Source: Flavobacteriaceae bacterium (GTDB lineage Bacteria; Bacteroidota; Bacteroidia; Flavobacteriales; Flavobacteriaceae). Taken from it: a DNA stretch of 64,000 bases. The stretch spans positions 1 through 64,000 of the forward strand of contig JABXHN010000003.1 of assembly GCA_013373635.1 (NCBI GenBank), read 5' to 3'. Under the pieces are notes generated by a model. The model worked only from the letters and a program-made list of their open reading frames with translations, was not told where the DNA came from and made no database searches. This document shows, piece by piece, positions 37,698-46,137 of this stretch; position 1 is the first letter of the stretch; every line of letters begins with the position of its first letter. Both the position numbers and the translations under genes were made by a program.

Positions 37698-38501
37698 TTA
37701 GTTAAAGACAACGGTAATTCGATCTCTATAATCCAATCCTAGCAGTGAAGAAGCACCTCCTGATTGACGATCACTTTTGTATATAGCCAATTCTAAATAA
37801 TCGGAATCGTTAAACAAACTCAAGAGTTTTCCGTCCTGAATATTTGAATCACTGTAGTTTTGGTTGATCTTATTGATTTTGGCATGACGAGCATTAATGG
37901 TAAAAGACCTTCCATTTCTGTAGGACTCAAATAAGTGTTTTTTTACGTTGGTTACAATATTTCCATAACTGTCGATATAAATCACATGACCCTCAATTGT
38001 TTTACCATCGTCTGAGATCCTCGCTTTATAATCGACTAGTTCTTTGAGCTCTTTAAACGGTTTACCAATGACTTCAAGAGTACCACCTCTTGCAATATGA
38101 CATGCAGCTTTGACAAAGATGTTTAAACTTGGAAAACTATTGTGTATTGCGTTGGGTAGTTGTAATTCGTAAACCTTTTCAGCTTTGATCTCATCACAGA
38201 TCAAACTCATAACTCCATTATTGGCTGTGATAAAATAATGTCCATCAATTTTGATAACTAAATGTTTGTTAGTTGGAGTGAGTTCAGAATCGACTCCTAC
38301 AATATGAATACTTCCCTTAGGGAAGTGTTTGTAGGCATTTTTTAAAATATATGCACACTCTTGAATATTAAACTGAGTTATTTGATGTGAGATATCAACA
38401 ATATGAATGTTTTCTATTTCAGAGTAAATAGCTCCTTTTAGCGCACCAACAAAGTGATCTTTAAGTCCAAAATCGGTAGTTAGTGTTATGATCGGCATCA
38501 A
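37698..38501 (-). CDS. S-adenosyl-L-methionine hydrolase (DUF62 / SAM hydroxide adenosyltransferase)
   Basis: The 267-residue protein matches the chlorinase/fluorinase fold family: ITLTTDFGLKDHFVGALKGAI at the N terminus, VDISHQITQFNI, the FITANNGVMSLI segment, and GHVIYIDSYGNIVTN in the C-domain. Members without halogenase insertions usually hydrolyse SAM to adenosine and methionine. Start is ATG 38501 or 38498. It is monocistronic, divergent from phoH. Confidence 0.93.
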   Translation of the reverse strand: MMPIITLTTDFGLKDHFVGALKGAIYSEIENIHIVDISHQITQFNIQECAYILKNAYKHFPKGSIHIVGVDSELTPTNKHLVIKIDGHYFITANNGVMSLICDEIKAEKVYELQLPNAIHNSFPSLNIFVKAACHIARGGTLEVIGKPFKELKELVDYKARISDDGKTIEGHVIYIDSYGNIVTNVKKHLFESYRNGRSFTINARHAKINKINQNYSDSNIQDGKLLSLFNDSDYLELAIYKSDRQSGGASSLLGLDYRDRITVVFN

Positions 38502-38619
38502 TAGTGTTAATAGATTTATAAGGGGTTGATTAGATTTTTAATTAAGTTTGTTATAGACAAAATTAACTAAAATATTAGCATTTTCACTTTTGTGAAATAA
38601 CAATTTAAAACTCTTTTAT

Positions 38620-39582
38620 TTGAACGAACTAAGTATAGAACTTACCGATATCAATCCCAGAGATTTTTTTGGAGAGAAAAATGCTCTGGTAACACATCTT
38701 AGGAATCATTTTCCAAAGCTAAAAATTGTCGCTAGAGGAACTAATATCAAAGCTTATGGCGATGATGATCAATTGCTGGCTTTTGAAAAAATCATCGAGC
38801 AATTCACTTCTCATTTAGCAAAGTACAATCACATTGACGATCAAGCAATTGATTATATCTTAAGTGGTTCTGAAGATGAATTTAAGGAGGAGTCCTATGA
38901 GAATATGGGGGAGACAATCGTTCATGGAGTAAGTGGGAGAACCATTAAGGCCAAAACTCCGAATCAACGTAAAATTGTTGAGGCTTCCAAACACAGTGAT
39001 TTGATATTTGCGATTGGACCTGCTGGTACAGGTAAAACTTATACTTCTGTCGCATTGGCAGTAAAGGCTTTAAAAGAAAAACAAGTAAAGAGAATTATTC
39101 TCACAAGACCAGCAGTAGAGGCGGGAGAAAACCTCGGTTTTTTACCAGGTGATTTAAAGGAAAAACTCGATCCCTATATGCAACCCCTTTACGATGCTCT
39201 TAGAGATATGATTCCCCATGAGAAATTGGAGGGCTATATTGAAAACGGGACGGTTCAAATTGCACCGCTGGCCTTTATGAGAGGTAGAACTCTAGACAAT
39301 GCATTTGTAATCCTTGACGAGGCTCAAAATACAACTCATGCTCAAATGAAGATGTTTTTAACTCGAATGGGTAAAAATGCCAAGTTTATTCTCACTGGAG
39401 ATCCTGGTCAAATTGATTTACCCAGAAGAGTTATTTCTGGATTAAAGGAAGTCTTATTAATTTTGGGGAATGTAAAAGGAATATCAATTGTTCATTTAGA
39501 TGACAGAGACGTGATTCGTCACAAATTAGTGAAGAAAATCATCGATGCCTATTCTCAAATAGAACATCAAAACAATTTTTAA
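38620..39582 (+). CDS. PhoH-family ATPase
   Basis: PhoH-like proteins are P-loop ATPases implicated in RNA metabolism. Walker A is GPAGTGKT at residues 133-140 and Walker B is [20 protein letters not shown]-like and [11 protein letters not shown] segments follow. It uses a TTG start at 38620, as no in-frame ATG precedes the conserved N-terminal helix. It overlaps purC by one base (TAATG). Confidence 0.95.
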   Translation: MNELSIELTDINPRDFFGEKNALVTHLRNHFPKLKIVARGTNIKAYGDDDQLLAFEKIIEQFTSHLAKYNHIDDQAIDYILSGSEDEFKEESYENMGETIVHGVSGRTIKAKTPNQRKIVEASKHSDLIFAIGPAGTGKTYTSVALAVKALKEKQVKRIILTRPAVEAGENLGFLPGDLKEKLDPYMQPLYDALRDMIPHEKLEGYIENGTVQIAPLAFMRGRTLDNAFVILDEAQNTTHAQMKMFLTRMGKNAKFILTGDPGQIDLPRRVISGLKEVLLILGNVKGISIVHLDDRDVIRHKLVKKIIDAYSQIEHQNNF

Positions 39583-40535
39583 TGAGTCATACAATTACAG
39601 ACACGAATTTTGAATTCCCTGGACAGAAGTCCGTATACAAGGGAAAAGTTAGAGAGGTGTACACACTTCAAAATGATATATTAGTGATGATTGCAACAGA
39701 TCGTCTCTCTGCATTTGATGTTGTGATGCCTAAGGGAATCCCTTACAAAGGACAAATCCTAAATCAGATCGCTACTAAAATGATGGCTCAGACCGAGGAT
39801 TTAGTACCCAATTGGTTGATTTCAACACCAGACCCCAATGTTGCCATAGGACACGCCTGTGAACCTTTTAAGGTTGAAATGGTGATTAGAGGATATATGT
39901 CAGGTCATGCTGCACGTGAATACAAGGCTGGTAGAAGATTGTTGTGTGGAGTTCCTATGCCTGAAGGAATGAAAGAAAACGATGCATTTCCAGAACCTAT
40001 TATCACTCCAGCGACTAAGGCTGAAATGGGTGATCACGATGAGGATATTTCAAGAGAAGATATTCTCGCAAGAGGAATTGTGTCTAAAGAGGATTATGAG
40101 ATTCTTGAAAAATACACCAGAGCCTTATTTAAAAGAGGAACTGAATTAGCTGCAGAACGCGGTTTAATTTTAGTGGATACCAAATATGAATTTGGAAAGA
40201 CAAAATCAGGAGAGATTGTGTTGATCGATGAAATTCACACTCCAGATTCTTCAAGGTATTTCTATGCCGATGGTTATCAGGAGCGACAAGATAGAGGAGA
40301 AGCTCAAAAACAACTCTCTAAGGAATTTGTTCGTCAATGGTTGATCTCAAATGGATTCCAGGGCATAGAAGGACAAGTACTTCCGATTATGAGCGATGAG
40401 TATATTGAAACGGTCTCTGAGCGCTATATTGAACTCTATGAGAATATTACAGGAGAAGCCTTTGTTCGAGCTGATTTGACAAACATCAATGAGAGGATTG
40501 AATCAAATGTCCTGAATTATCTAAATACACTCTAA
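39582..40535 (+). CDS. purC: Phosphoribosylaminoimidazole-succinocarboxamide synthase
   Basis: PurC makes SAICAR in de novo purine synthesis. Diagnostic segments are [36 protein letters not shown], and [10 protein letters not shown] followed by [13 protein letters not shown]. The length of 317 aa is the longer form common in Bacteroidota. It is translationally coupled to phoH and followed by a terminator. Confidence 0.97.
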   Translation: MSHTITDTNFEFPGQKSVYKGKVREVYTLQNDILVMIATDRLSAFDVVMPKGIPYKGQILNQIATKMMAQTEDLVPNWLISTPDPNVAIGHACEPFKVEMVIRGYMSGHAAREYKAGRRLLCGVPMPEGMKENDAFPEPIITPATKAEMGDHDEDISREDILARGIVSKEDYEILEKYTRALFKRGTELAAERGLILVDTKYEFGKTKSGEIVLIDEIHTPDSSRYFYADGYQERQDRGEAQKQLSKEFVRQWLISNGFQGIEGQVLPIMSDEYIETVSERYIELYENITGEAFVRADLTNINERIESNVLNYLNTL

Positions 40536-40541
40536 AATATG

Positions 40542-40565
40542 ATCCCCTTTTTGGGGATTTTTTTT
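40542..40565 (+). terminator. Terminator of phoH-purC
   Basis: Arms ATCCCC and GGGGAT around TTTTT are followed by a run of eight T, six bases after the purC stop codon. Confidence 0.85.
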
Positions 40566-40593
40566 GCTATATTGTTGTTCAAATCATCAAACA

Positions 40594-40863
40594 ATGAAAC
40601 AAGAACAACACATTTTATACTGGAAACAGAACCTTAAGTATCTCTTGATACTACTTTCAATTTGGTTTGTAGTTTCCTTTGGTTTTGGAATTTTGCTCAA
40701 AGAAGAGCTAGATCAATTTCAAATTATGGGCTTTAAACTCGGATTCTGGTTTGCCCAACAAGGGTCTATTTATGCCTTTGTGATTCTCATCTTTGTCTAT
40801 ATGAGACTGATGAATCGCTTGGATCACAAGTTTGGTTACGAGGATCCAGAAGAAAACAACTAA
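40594..40863 (+). CDS. DUF4212 small subunit of a sodium/substrate symporter
   Basis: The 89-residue protein has two membrane helices (about 14-34 and 52-75), with YWKQNLKYLLILLSIWFVVSF and the GFWFAQQGSIYAFVILIF segment typical of DUF4212. The frame is open from a TTG at 40564, but ATG 40594 (MKQEQHIL) fits the family start. It precedes the large symporter subunit by 33 bases; the two are nearly always paired. Confidence 0.92.
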   Translation: MKQEQHILYWKQNLKYLLILLSIWFVVSFGFGILLKEELDQFQIMGFKLGFWFAQQGSIYAFVILIFVYMRLMNRLDHKFGYEDPEENN

Positions 40864-40896
40864 AGCCAACAATCAACAACAATCAAACAACTACTT

Positions 40897-42606
40897 ATGA
40901 GTGTACAAGTATGGACCTATATTATGGTAGGTTTAACCTTTTCAATATATATTGGAATAGCTATCTGGTCAAAAGCAAAATCTACTAAAGAATTTTATGT
41001 CGCAGGAGGGGGAGTATCTCCATGGGCTAATGGAATGGCAACTGCAGCCGATTGGATGTCAGCGGCTTCCTTTATTTCGATGGCAGGACTCATCTCTTTC
41101 ATGGGATACGACGGATCTGTTTATTTAATGGGTTGGACCGGAGGTTATGTCTTACTCGCATTACTCTTGGCACCTTATCTTAGAAAATTTGGAAAATTCA
41201 CAGTTCCTGACTTTATCGGAGATCGCTATTATTCAAAGACGGCAAGGATTGTTGCAGTCGTGTGTACCTTACTCGTATCCTTTACCTATGTTTCTGGACA
41301 GATGCGCGGTGTAGGAGTCGTTTTCTCTAGGTTTTTACAGGTAGATATTACTACAGGGGTGATCATTGGAATGATTATCGTTTTGTTTTATGCCGTCATG
41401 GGTGGAATGAAGGGGATTACCTATACACAAGTAGCTCAATACTGTGTGCTTATTTTTGCATTTATGGTTCCAGCCATTTTTATTTCTTTTCAAATGACTG
41501 GAAATGTAATTCCTCAGCTAGGTATGGGAGGTACGTTGGACAATGGAACTTATCTTTTAGACGCTTTAGATGGTCTTTCAACGGAACTTGGATTTCACGA
41601 ATATACCACCGGGAGTAAATCGATGATCGATGTCTTTGCTATCAGTCTAGCTTTGATGGTTGGAACAGCTGGTTTACCACACGTAATTGTACGATTCTTT
41701 ACTGTAAAACGTGTCAAAGACGCTAGAAAATCAGCAGGGATAGCACTTTTATTAATTGCAATTCTTTATACTACAGCACCTGCAGTAGCAGTCTTTTCAA
41801 GAATCAATTTAATAAACACAGTAAGTGAACAACCTTATAAAGAAATGCCCTCTTGGTTTAGTAATTGGGAAGATACAGGTCTTTTAAAATTTGAAGATAA
41901 AAACCAGGATGGTGTAATTCAGTACGTGGCTGATGCTCAAATAAACGAACTCACTGTGGATCGAGATATTATGGTTCTTGCTAACCCTGAAATCGCGAAT
42001 CTTCCTGCTTGGGTAATTGCTCTTGTAGCAGCAGGTGGTCTTGCTGCAGCACTTTCTACTGCAGCTGGATTGTTATTGGTAATATCTTCTGCCGTATCCC
42101 ATGATTTGATCAAAAAAGTTGTAAAGCCTCATCTTACTGAGAAAGAAGAACTGTGGTATGCGCGATTAGCATCTGTATTTGCTGTGCTTGTAGCTGCATA
42201 CTTTGGAATTAACCCACCTGGATTTGTGGCCGCAGTGGTGGCCTTGGCCTTTGGTCTTGCGGCCTCCTCTTTTTTTCCGGCAATTGTCTTGGGAGTGTTT
42301 TACAAAAAAATGAGTAAAGAAGGGGCTATTAGTGGAATGGTCGTTGGTATTCTACTGATGTGTTTTTACATACTTAAATTCAAATTTGGCTTTTTTGACG
42401 GTGGTTTAGAAGCTGTTGCAGGTTTAACAACTGAATGGTGGTTTGATATTTCTCCTGAAGGATTTGGTAGTGTCGCAATGCTTGTTAACTTTATAGTTGC
42501 TATTGGAGTTCATTGGATTGTAAAAAAACCTGCTCCTGAAGAGATTCAACAGCTCGTTGAAACCATTCGAATTCCCTCTGGCGTAAACAAACCCTCTAAC
42601 CACTAA
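40897..42606 (+). CDS. Sodium:solute symporter, large subunit (acetate/ActP-like)
   Basis: The 569-residue protein has about 13 membrane helices of the SSS family, with KSTKEFYVAGGGVSPWANGMA, AADWMSAASFISMAG and GTAGLPHVIVRFFTV. An acidic soluble insert (about 320-360, DKNQDGVIQY) is characteristic of the VC_2705 subfamily paired with DUF4212. Its place between DUF4212 and acs supports import of acetate or a similar short carboxylate with Na+. Confidence 0.94.
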   Translation: MSVQVWTYIMVGLTFSIYIGIAIWSKAKSTKEFYVAGGGVSPWANGMATAADWMSAASFISMAGLISFMGYDGSVYLMGWTGGYVLLALLLAPYLRKFGKFTVPDFIGDRYYSKTARIVAVVCTLLVSFTYVSGQMRGVGVVFSRFLQVDITTGVIIGMIIVLFYAVMGGMKGITYTQVAQYCVLIFAFMVPAIFISFQMTGNVIPQLGMGGTLDNGTYLLDALDGLSTELGFHEYTTGSKSMIDVFAISLALMVGTAGLPHVIVRFFTVKRVKDARKSAGIALLLIAILYTTAPAVAVFSRINLINTVSEQPYKEMPSWFSNWEDTGLLKFEDKNQDGVIQYVADAQINELTVDRDIMVLANPEIANLPAWVIALVAAGGLAAALSTAAGLLLVISSAVSHDLIKKVVKPHLTEKEELWYARLASVFAVLVAAYFGINPPGFVAAVVALAFGLAASSFFPAIVLGVFYKKMSKEGAISGMVVGILLMCFYILKFKFGFFDGGLEAVAGLTTEWWFDISPEGFGSVAMLVNFIVAIGVHWIVKKPAPEEIQQLVETIRIPSGVNKPSNH

Positions 42607-42621
42607 TTATTTTATTAAACC

Positions 42622-44529
42622 ATGAGTAATTATCACATAAAATCTCTTGAAGAGTATTTTAATGTTTATCGAAGATCCATTAGAAATCCAGAAACATTTT
42701 GGGCTGAAGTCGCAGAGGAGCACTTTCTGTGGAGAAAAAAATGGGACAAAGTTCTCGAATGGGACTTCAAAGAACCTAAAATTGAATGGTTCAAAGGAGC
42801 CAAACTCAACATTACAGAGAATTGTATCGATCGTCATTTAGTAACAAAGGCTGATCAACCAGCCATTCTCTTTGAGCCTAATAATCCTGATGAAGATTCT
42901 ATCGCTATTAGTTATAGACAATTACACGAACGTGTGTGTAAAATGGCTAATGTTCTAAAATCAAAGGGAATTCAAAAAGGGGATCGCGTTGTCATATACA
43001 TGCCAATGATTCCTGAACTTGCAGTATCCTTACTAGCCTGTGCTCGTATTGGAGCAGTTCATTCTGTTGTATTTGCAGGATTCTCTTCTTCAGCCTTAGC
43101 GGCGCGTATTAACGACTGTGAAGCAAAAGCTGTAATGACTTCTGATGGGTCCTTTAGAGGAGCTAAGACGATTGCTATTAAGGCGATTGTAGATGAAGCA
43201 CTCAAGAATTGCACAACTGTAGAAACCGTTTTGGTTGTCAATAGAACTGGTGAAGATGTTCAAATGCAAGTAGGAAGAGACCACTGGCTCGAACCGCTTT
43301 TAGATGAGGCTGATTCGCATTGTGATGCTGAAATCATGGACGCTGAAGATCCACTTTTTATATTGTATACTTCTGGTTCTACAGGTAAACCCAAAGGAAT
43401 GTTACACACCACGGCAGGTTATATGGTTTACACGGCCTATACCTTCAAAAACGTATTTCAATACCAAGACGAAGATGTCTATTGGTGTACAGCTGATATT
43501 GGGTGGATTACTGGACATTCATATATCGTCTACGGACCTCTTGCAAACGGAGCAACCACAGTCATGTTTGAAGGAGTTCCTTCTTATCCTGATTTTAGTC
43601 GATTCTGGGAGATTATCGAAAAACACAAAGTCAATCAATTCTATACAGCTCCAACTGCAATTAGAGCCCTTGCTAAAGAAAATTTAGACTATGTGACTGG
43701 AAGCGATTTATCTTCACTTAAAGTCCTTGGAACAGTGGGAGAACCGATCAACGAGGAAGCGTGGCATTGGTATAACGATCACATTGGAGATAAGAAATCA
43801 CCTATTGTAGATACCTGGTGGCAAACTGAAACAGGAGGAATCATGATCTCTCCAATTCCATTTATTACACCGACTAAACCGACCTATGCTACTTTGCCAC
43901 TTCCAGGAATTCAACCTGTACTTATGGATGAAAACGGAAATGAAATATTTGGAAATCAAGTAGATGGAAGACTTTGTATTCAATTTCCTTGGCCTTCGAT
44001 CGCTCGAAGTATTTGGGGTAATCACCAGCGTTATGCCGAAACGTATTTTTCTGCATTTCCAGGAATGTACTTTACTGGAGACGGAGCCTTAAGAGATGAA
44101 GTAGGTTATTATAGAATTACCGGTAGGGTGGATGATGTGATTATTGTATCGGGTCACAATCTTGGTACAGCTCCAATTGAGGATGCGATCAACGAACACA
44201 ATGCTGTTGCAGAATCTGCTATTGTAGGTTATCCTCATGATATCAAAGGAAATGCTTTATACGGTTATGTGATTCTCAAAGAGACAGGTGAGAACAGAGA
44301 TCGTGATAATTTAAAGAAAGAAATCAATCAGGTTATTACCGAACACATCGGTCCGATCGCTAAATTGGATAAAATTCAGTTTACCGCTGGACTTCCAAAA
44401 ACCAGATCAGGAAAGATTATGAGAAGAATTCTTCGAAAAATTGCTTCAAATGAAACTGAAAATCTCGGAGATATTTCAACACTACTCAATCCTGAGATAG
44501 TTGATGAAATTATCAAAGGAAAGATTTAA
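42622..44529 (+). CDS. acs: Acetate-CoA ligase
   Basis: Acs activates acetate to acetyl-CoA through acetyl-AMP. The AMP-binding P-loop is YTSGSTGKPKG, followed by TADIGWITGHSY and WWQTETGG. The C-terminal catalytic lysine is K598 in KTRSGKIMRR, the residue acetylated in regulated homologues. The length of 635 aa is standard. It is the last gene of the DUF4212-symporter-acs unit, closed by a terminator. Confidence 0.97.
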   Translation: MSNYHIKSLEEYFNVYRRSIRNPETFWAEVAEEHFLWRKKWDKVLEWDFKEPKIEWFKGAKLNITENCIDRHLVTKADQPAILFEPNNPDEDSIAISYRQLHERVCKMANVLKSKGIQKGDRVVIYMPMIPELAVSLLACARIGAVHSVVFAGFSSSALAARINDCEAKAVMTSDGSFRGAKTIAIKAIVDEALKNCTTVETVLVVNRTGEDVQMQVGRDHWLEPLLDEADSHCDAEIMDAEDPLFILYTSGSTGKPKGMLHTTAGYMVYTAYTFKNVFQYQDEDVYWCTADIGWITGHSYIVYGPLANGATTVMFEGVPSYPDFSRFWEIIEKHKVNQFYTAPTAIRALAKENLDYVTGSDLSSLKVLGTVGEPINEEAWHWYNDHIGDKKSPIVDTWWQTETGGIMISPIPFITPTKPTYATLPLPGIQPVLMDENGNEIFGNQVDGRLCIQFPWPSIARSIWGNHQRYAETYFSAFPGMYFTGDGALRDEVGYYRITGRVDDVIIVSGHNLGTAPIEDAINEHNAVAESAIVGYPHDIKGNALYGYVILKETGENRDRDNLKKEINQVITEHIGPIAKLDKIQFTAGLPKTRSGKIMRRILRKIASNETENLGDISTLLNPEIVDEIIKGKI

Positions 44530-44545
44530 AAAGGCGAACACATTA

Positions 44546-44579
44546 AAAAAGCTAGAACAATAAATTCTAGCTTTTTTTA
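44546..44579. terminator. Terminator of the acetate module
   Basis: Arms AAAAAGCTAGAA (44546-44557) and TTCTAGCTTTTT (44565-44576) are followed by further T. It can also serve the convergent photobiology operon. Confidence 0.88.
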
Positions 44580-44608
44580 ATCTATAAATTTTAAATTTCT
44601 CAATTGAT

Positions 44609-45226
44609 TTACAGTTTTTTGTAGGGTATGCGTTCAATGGTTTGGGTTTTCGCATATCCATCTAGACCATTGATAGTAAGTGTATTAGCTCTACTTAAAT
44701 CGATAAATAAATCATGATCTACGGCCTCAACAGGGGCTTCGATGCTTATGATTTGTCCAGTGACTAATATGGTGCCATTTTCTTTAATATCGTAATGTGA
44801 GGAGTACTTACAACCGATTTTAACAGATGCTTCCTTAACAAACGGAGCGATGAAGTCATTTTGATATTCGGGAGTTAATCCCACTATTTCAAATTCAGAT
44901 TGTTCTTTGGGATAGCTCAAACTCGTATCATGTCCTTTTTTGTAAATGGATTCATTCACGTGATTCACTGTGAAATATCCAGTTTCTAATATATTAGCAA
45001 AACTGTGTCTAGGTACTGTAGTAGGCCGCAATATGAACCCTAAAAAAGCAGGATCACTTCCCAAGTGAACAATAGAACTAAAAACAGCTAAGTTTTCAAC
45101 ACCGTCAGAGGAAATACTTCCAATTAAGTTGGCTGATTTATACCCTGTACAAGAGTTGATTAAATGAAGTCGTTTCTTTTTTTCGAGTACTTCAATATCA
45201 GCGAGACTCCATTTTTTCTTTTGCAT
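44609..45226 (-). CDS. Flavin reductase-like FMN-binding protein
   Basis: The 205-residue protein has the split-barrel flavin reductase fold: NLIGSISSDGVENLAVFSS, FLGFILRPTTVPRHSFANI and ETGYFTVNHV. Such enzymes reduce free FMN/FAD with NAD(P)H or bind FMN. It is the last gene of the minus-strand SRPBCC operon and overlaps the B12-type regulator gene by 29 bases. In this setting it may supply reduced flavin to the photolyases or handle flavin homeostasis; that is inference. Confidence 0.87.
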   Translation of the reverse strand: MQKKKWSLADIEVLEKKKRLHLINSCTGYKSANLIGSISSDGVENLAVFSSIVHLGSDPAFLGFILRPTTVPRHSFANILETGYFTVNHVNESIYKKGHDTSLSYPKEQSEFEIVGLTPEYQNDFIAPFVKEASVKIGCKYSSHYDIKENGTILVTGQIISIEAPVEAVDHDLFIDLSRANTLTINGLDGYAKTQTIERIPYKKL

Positions 45227-46136
45227 GTCCTATTTTTTTTAATTGATTTTCTAAATCATCAATACTTTCTATAAATCTACAGTTTGATGATTTGATGTTG
45301 TTTTTAAGATCGTGTATGGCACTTCCTGTAATCCACAATTTTTTATCACGCATGTTGTCGATTTGTAGAATTAACTCTTGTAAGAATTTAGTAATTTCTT
45401 CAATTCTAAAGTTGGTTGAGAGGTGGGATACAAAATAAATCGGTTCTTCACTGTTGATAAATTTATCGAGAGCATCTAATGGGATGGTAGCTCCTAACAT
45501 GATGCAATTGATTTGATTTACAATTAATAAGTAATGAAAAAACAACAAGCCTACGTCGTGTATTTCATTTTCAGGAAGAAAGAGGATAAAGGTTTCTTTT
45601 GATTTAAAATTGATCGATTCCTTGTTGATTTCTGAGTACAATTTCTGTTTGATGATCTCCACAAGAAAATGTTCATGACTGATATCTAAATTATTGGTTT
45701 GCCATAGCACTCCTACGTAATAGAGTAGTGGTACAATGTAATCCATATAGATGGTCTTAAAATCATTCGTTTCAGAAATCTGATTGTAATGAGCTTCAAA
45801 CGATTCTTTATCAAAGACTAAAACATCTAATAGCATTCGTTTTACATGAGTCGAAACGCTAAAATCATTTTCGTAATTGTCAGCAATTAATTCCTCAATT
45901 TCACGATTCGACATCGCAGCTATTTTTGATATTTTGTAACCTTTATCAATTAATAACTTGATATTGAGTAAAAATTTTAAATCATCTAAGGTGTATAAAC
46001 GTATGTTGGTATCTGTTCGTTGCGGTTCTAAGATATGGTATCTTTTTTCCCATACACGAATCGTTCCCTTCTCAATTTCTGACAAGTTCGAAAGTTCCTG
46101 AATGGATAATAGCTGTTTTGTGAATTCTTTTTTCAT
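45198..46136 (-). CDS. MerR-family regulator with B12-binding domain (CarH/LitR-type photoreceptor candidate)
   Basis: The MerR-type winged helix covers about residues 10-80 (LSIQELSNLSEIEKGTIRVWEKRY). A helical-bundle region then carries W145-x9-E155-H156, the Wx9EH motif that senses adenosylcobalamin in CarH. H193 lies in EIHDVG, matching the E/DxHxxG motif that gives the lower cobalt ligand. A Rossmann-like cobalamin domain completes the 312 residues. CarH/LitR proteins repress in the dark as AdoCbl tetramers and let go of DNA in light. The residue after W145 is Gln, where Thermus CarH has the His that caps cobalt after photolysis. The gene sits inside the operon it probably controls, one base after the TonB receptor gene. 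Confidence 0.88.
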   Translation of the reverse strand: MKKEFTKQLLSIQELSNLSEIEKGTIRVWEKRYHILEPQRTDTNIRLYTLDDLKFLLNIKLLIDKGYKISKIAAMSNREIEELIADNYENDFSVSTHVKRMLLDVLVFDKESFEAHYNQISETNDFKTIYMDYIVPLLYYVGVLWQTNNLDISHEHFLVEIIKQKLYSEINKESINFKSKETFILFLPENEIHDVGLLFFHYLLIVNQINCIMLGATIPLDALDKFINSEEPIYFVSHLSTNFRIEEITKFLQELILQIDNMRDKKLWITGSAIHDLKNNIKSSNCRFIESIDDLENQLKKIGHAKEKMESR

Positions 46137-46137
46137 T

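Noticed and set aside
43304-43687. 127-residue open frame on the plus strand
   Set aside because: It lies wholly inside acs in another frame, with no family resemblance.
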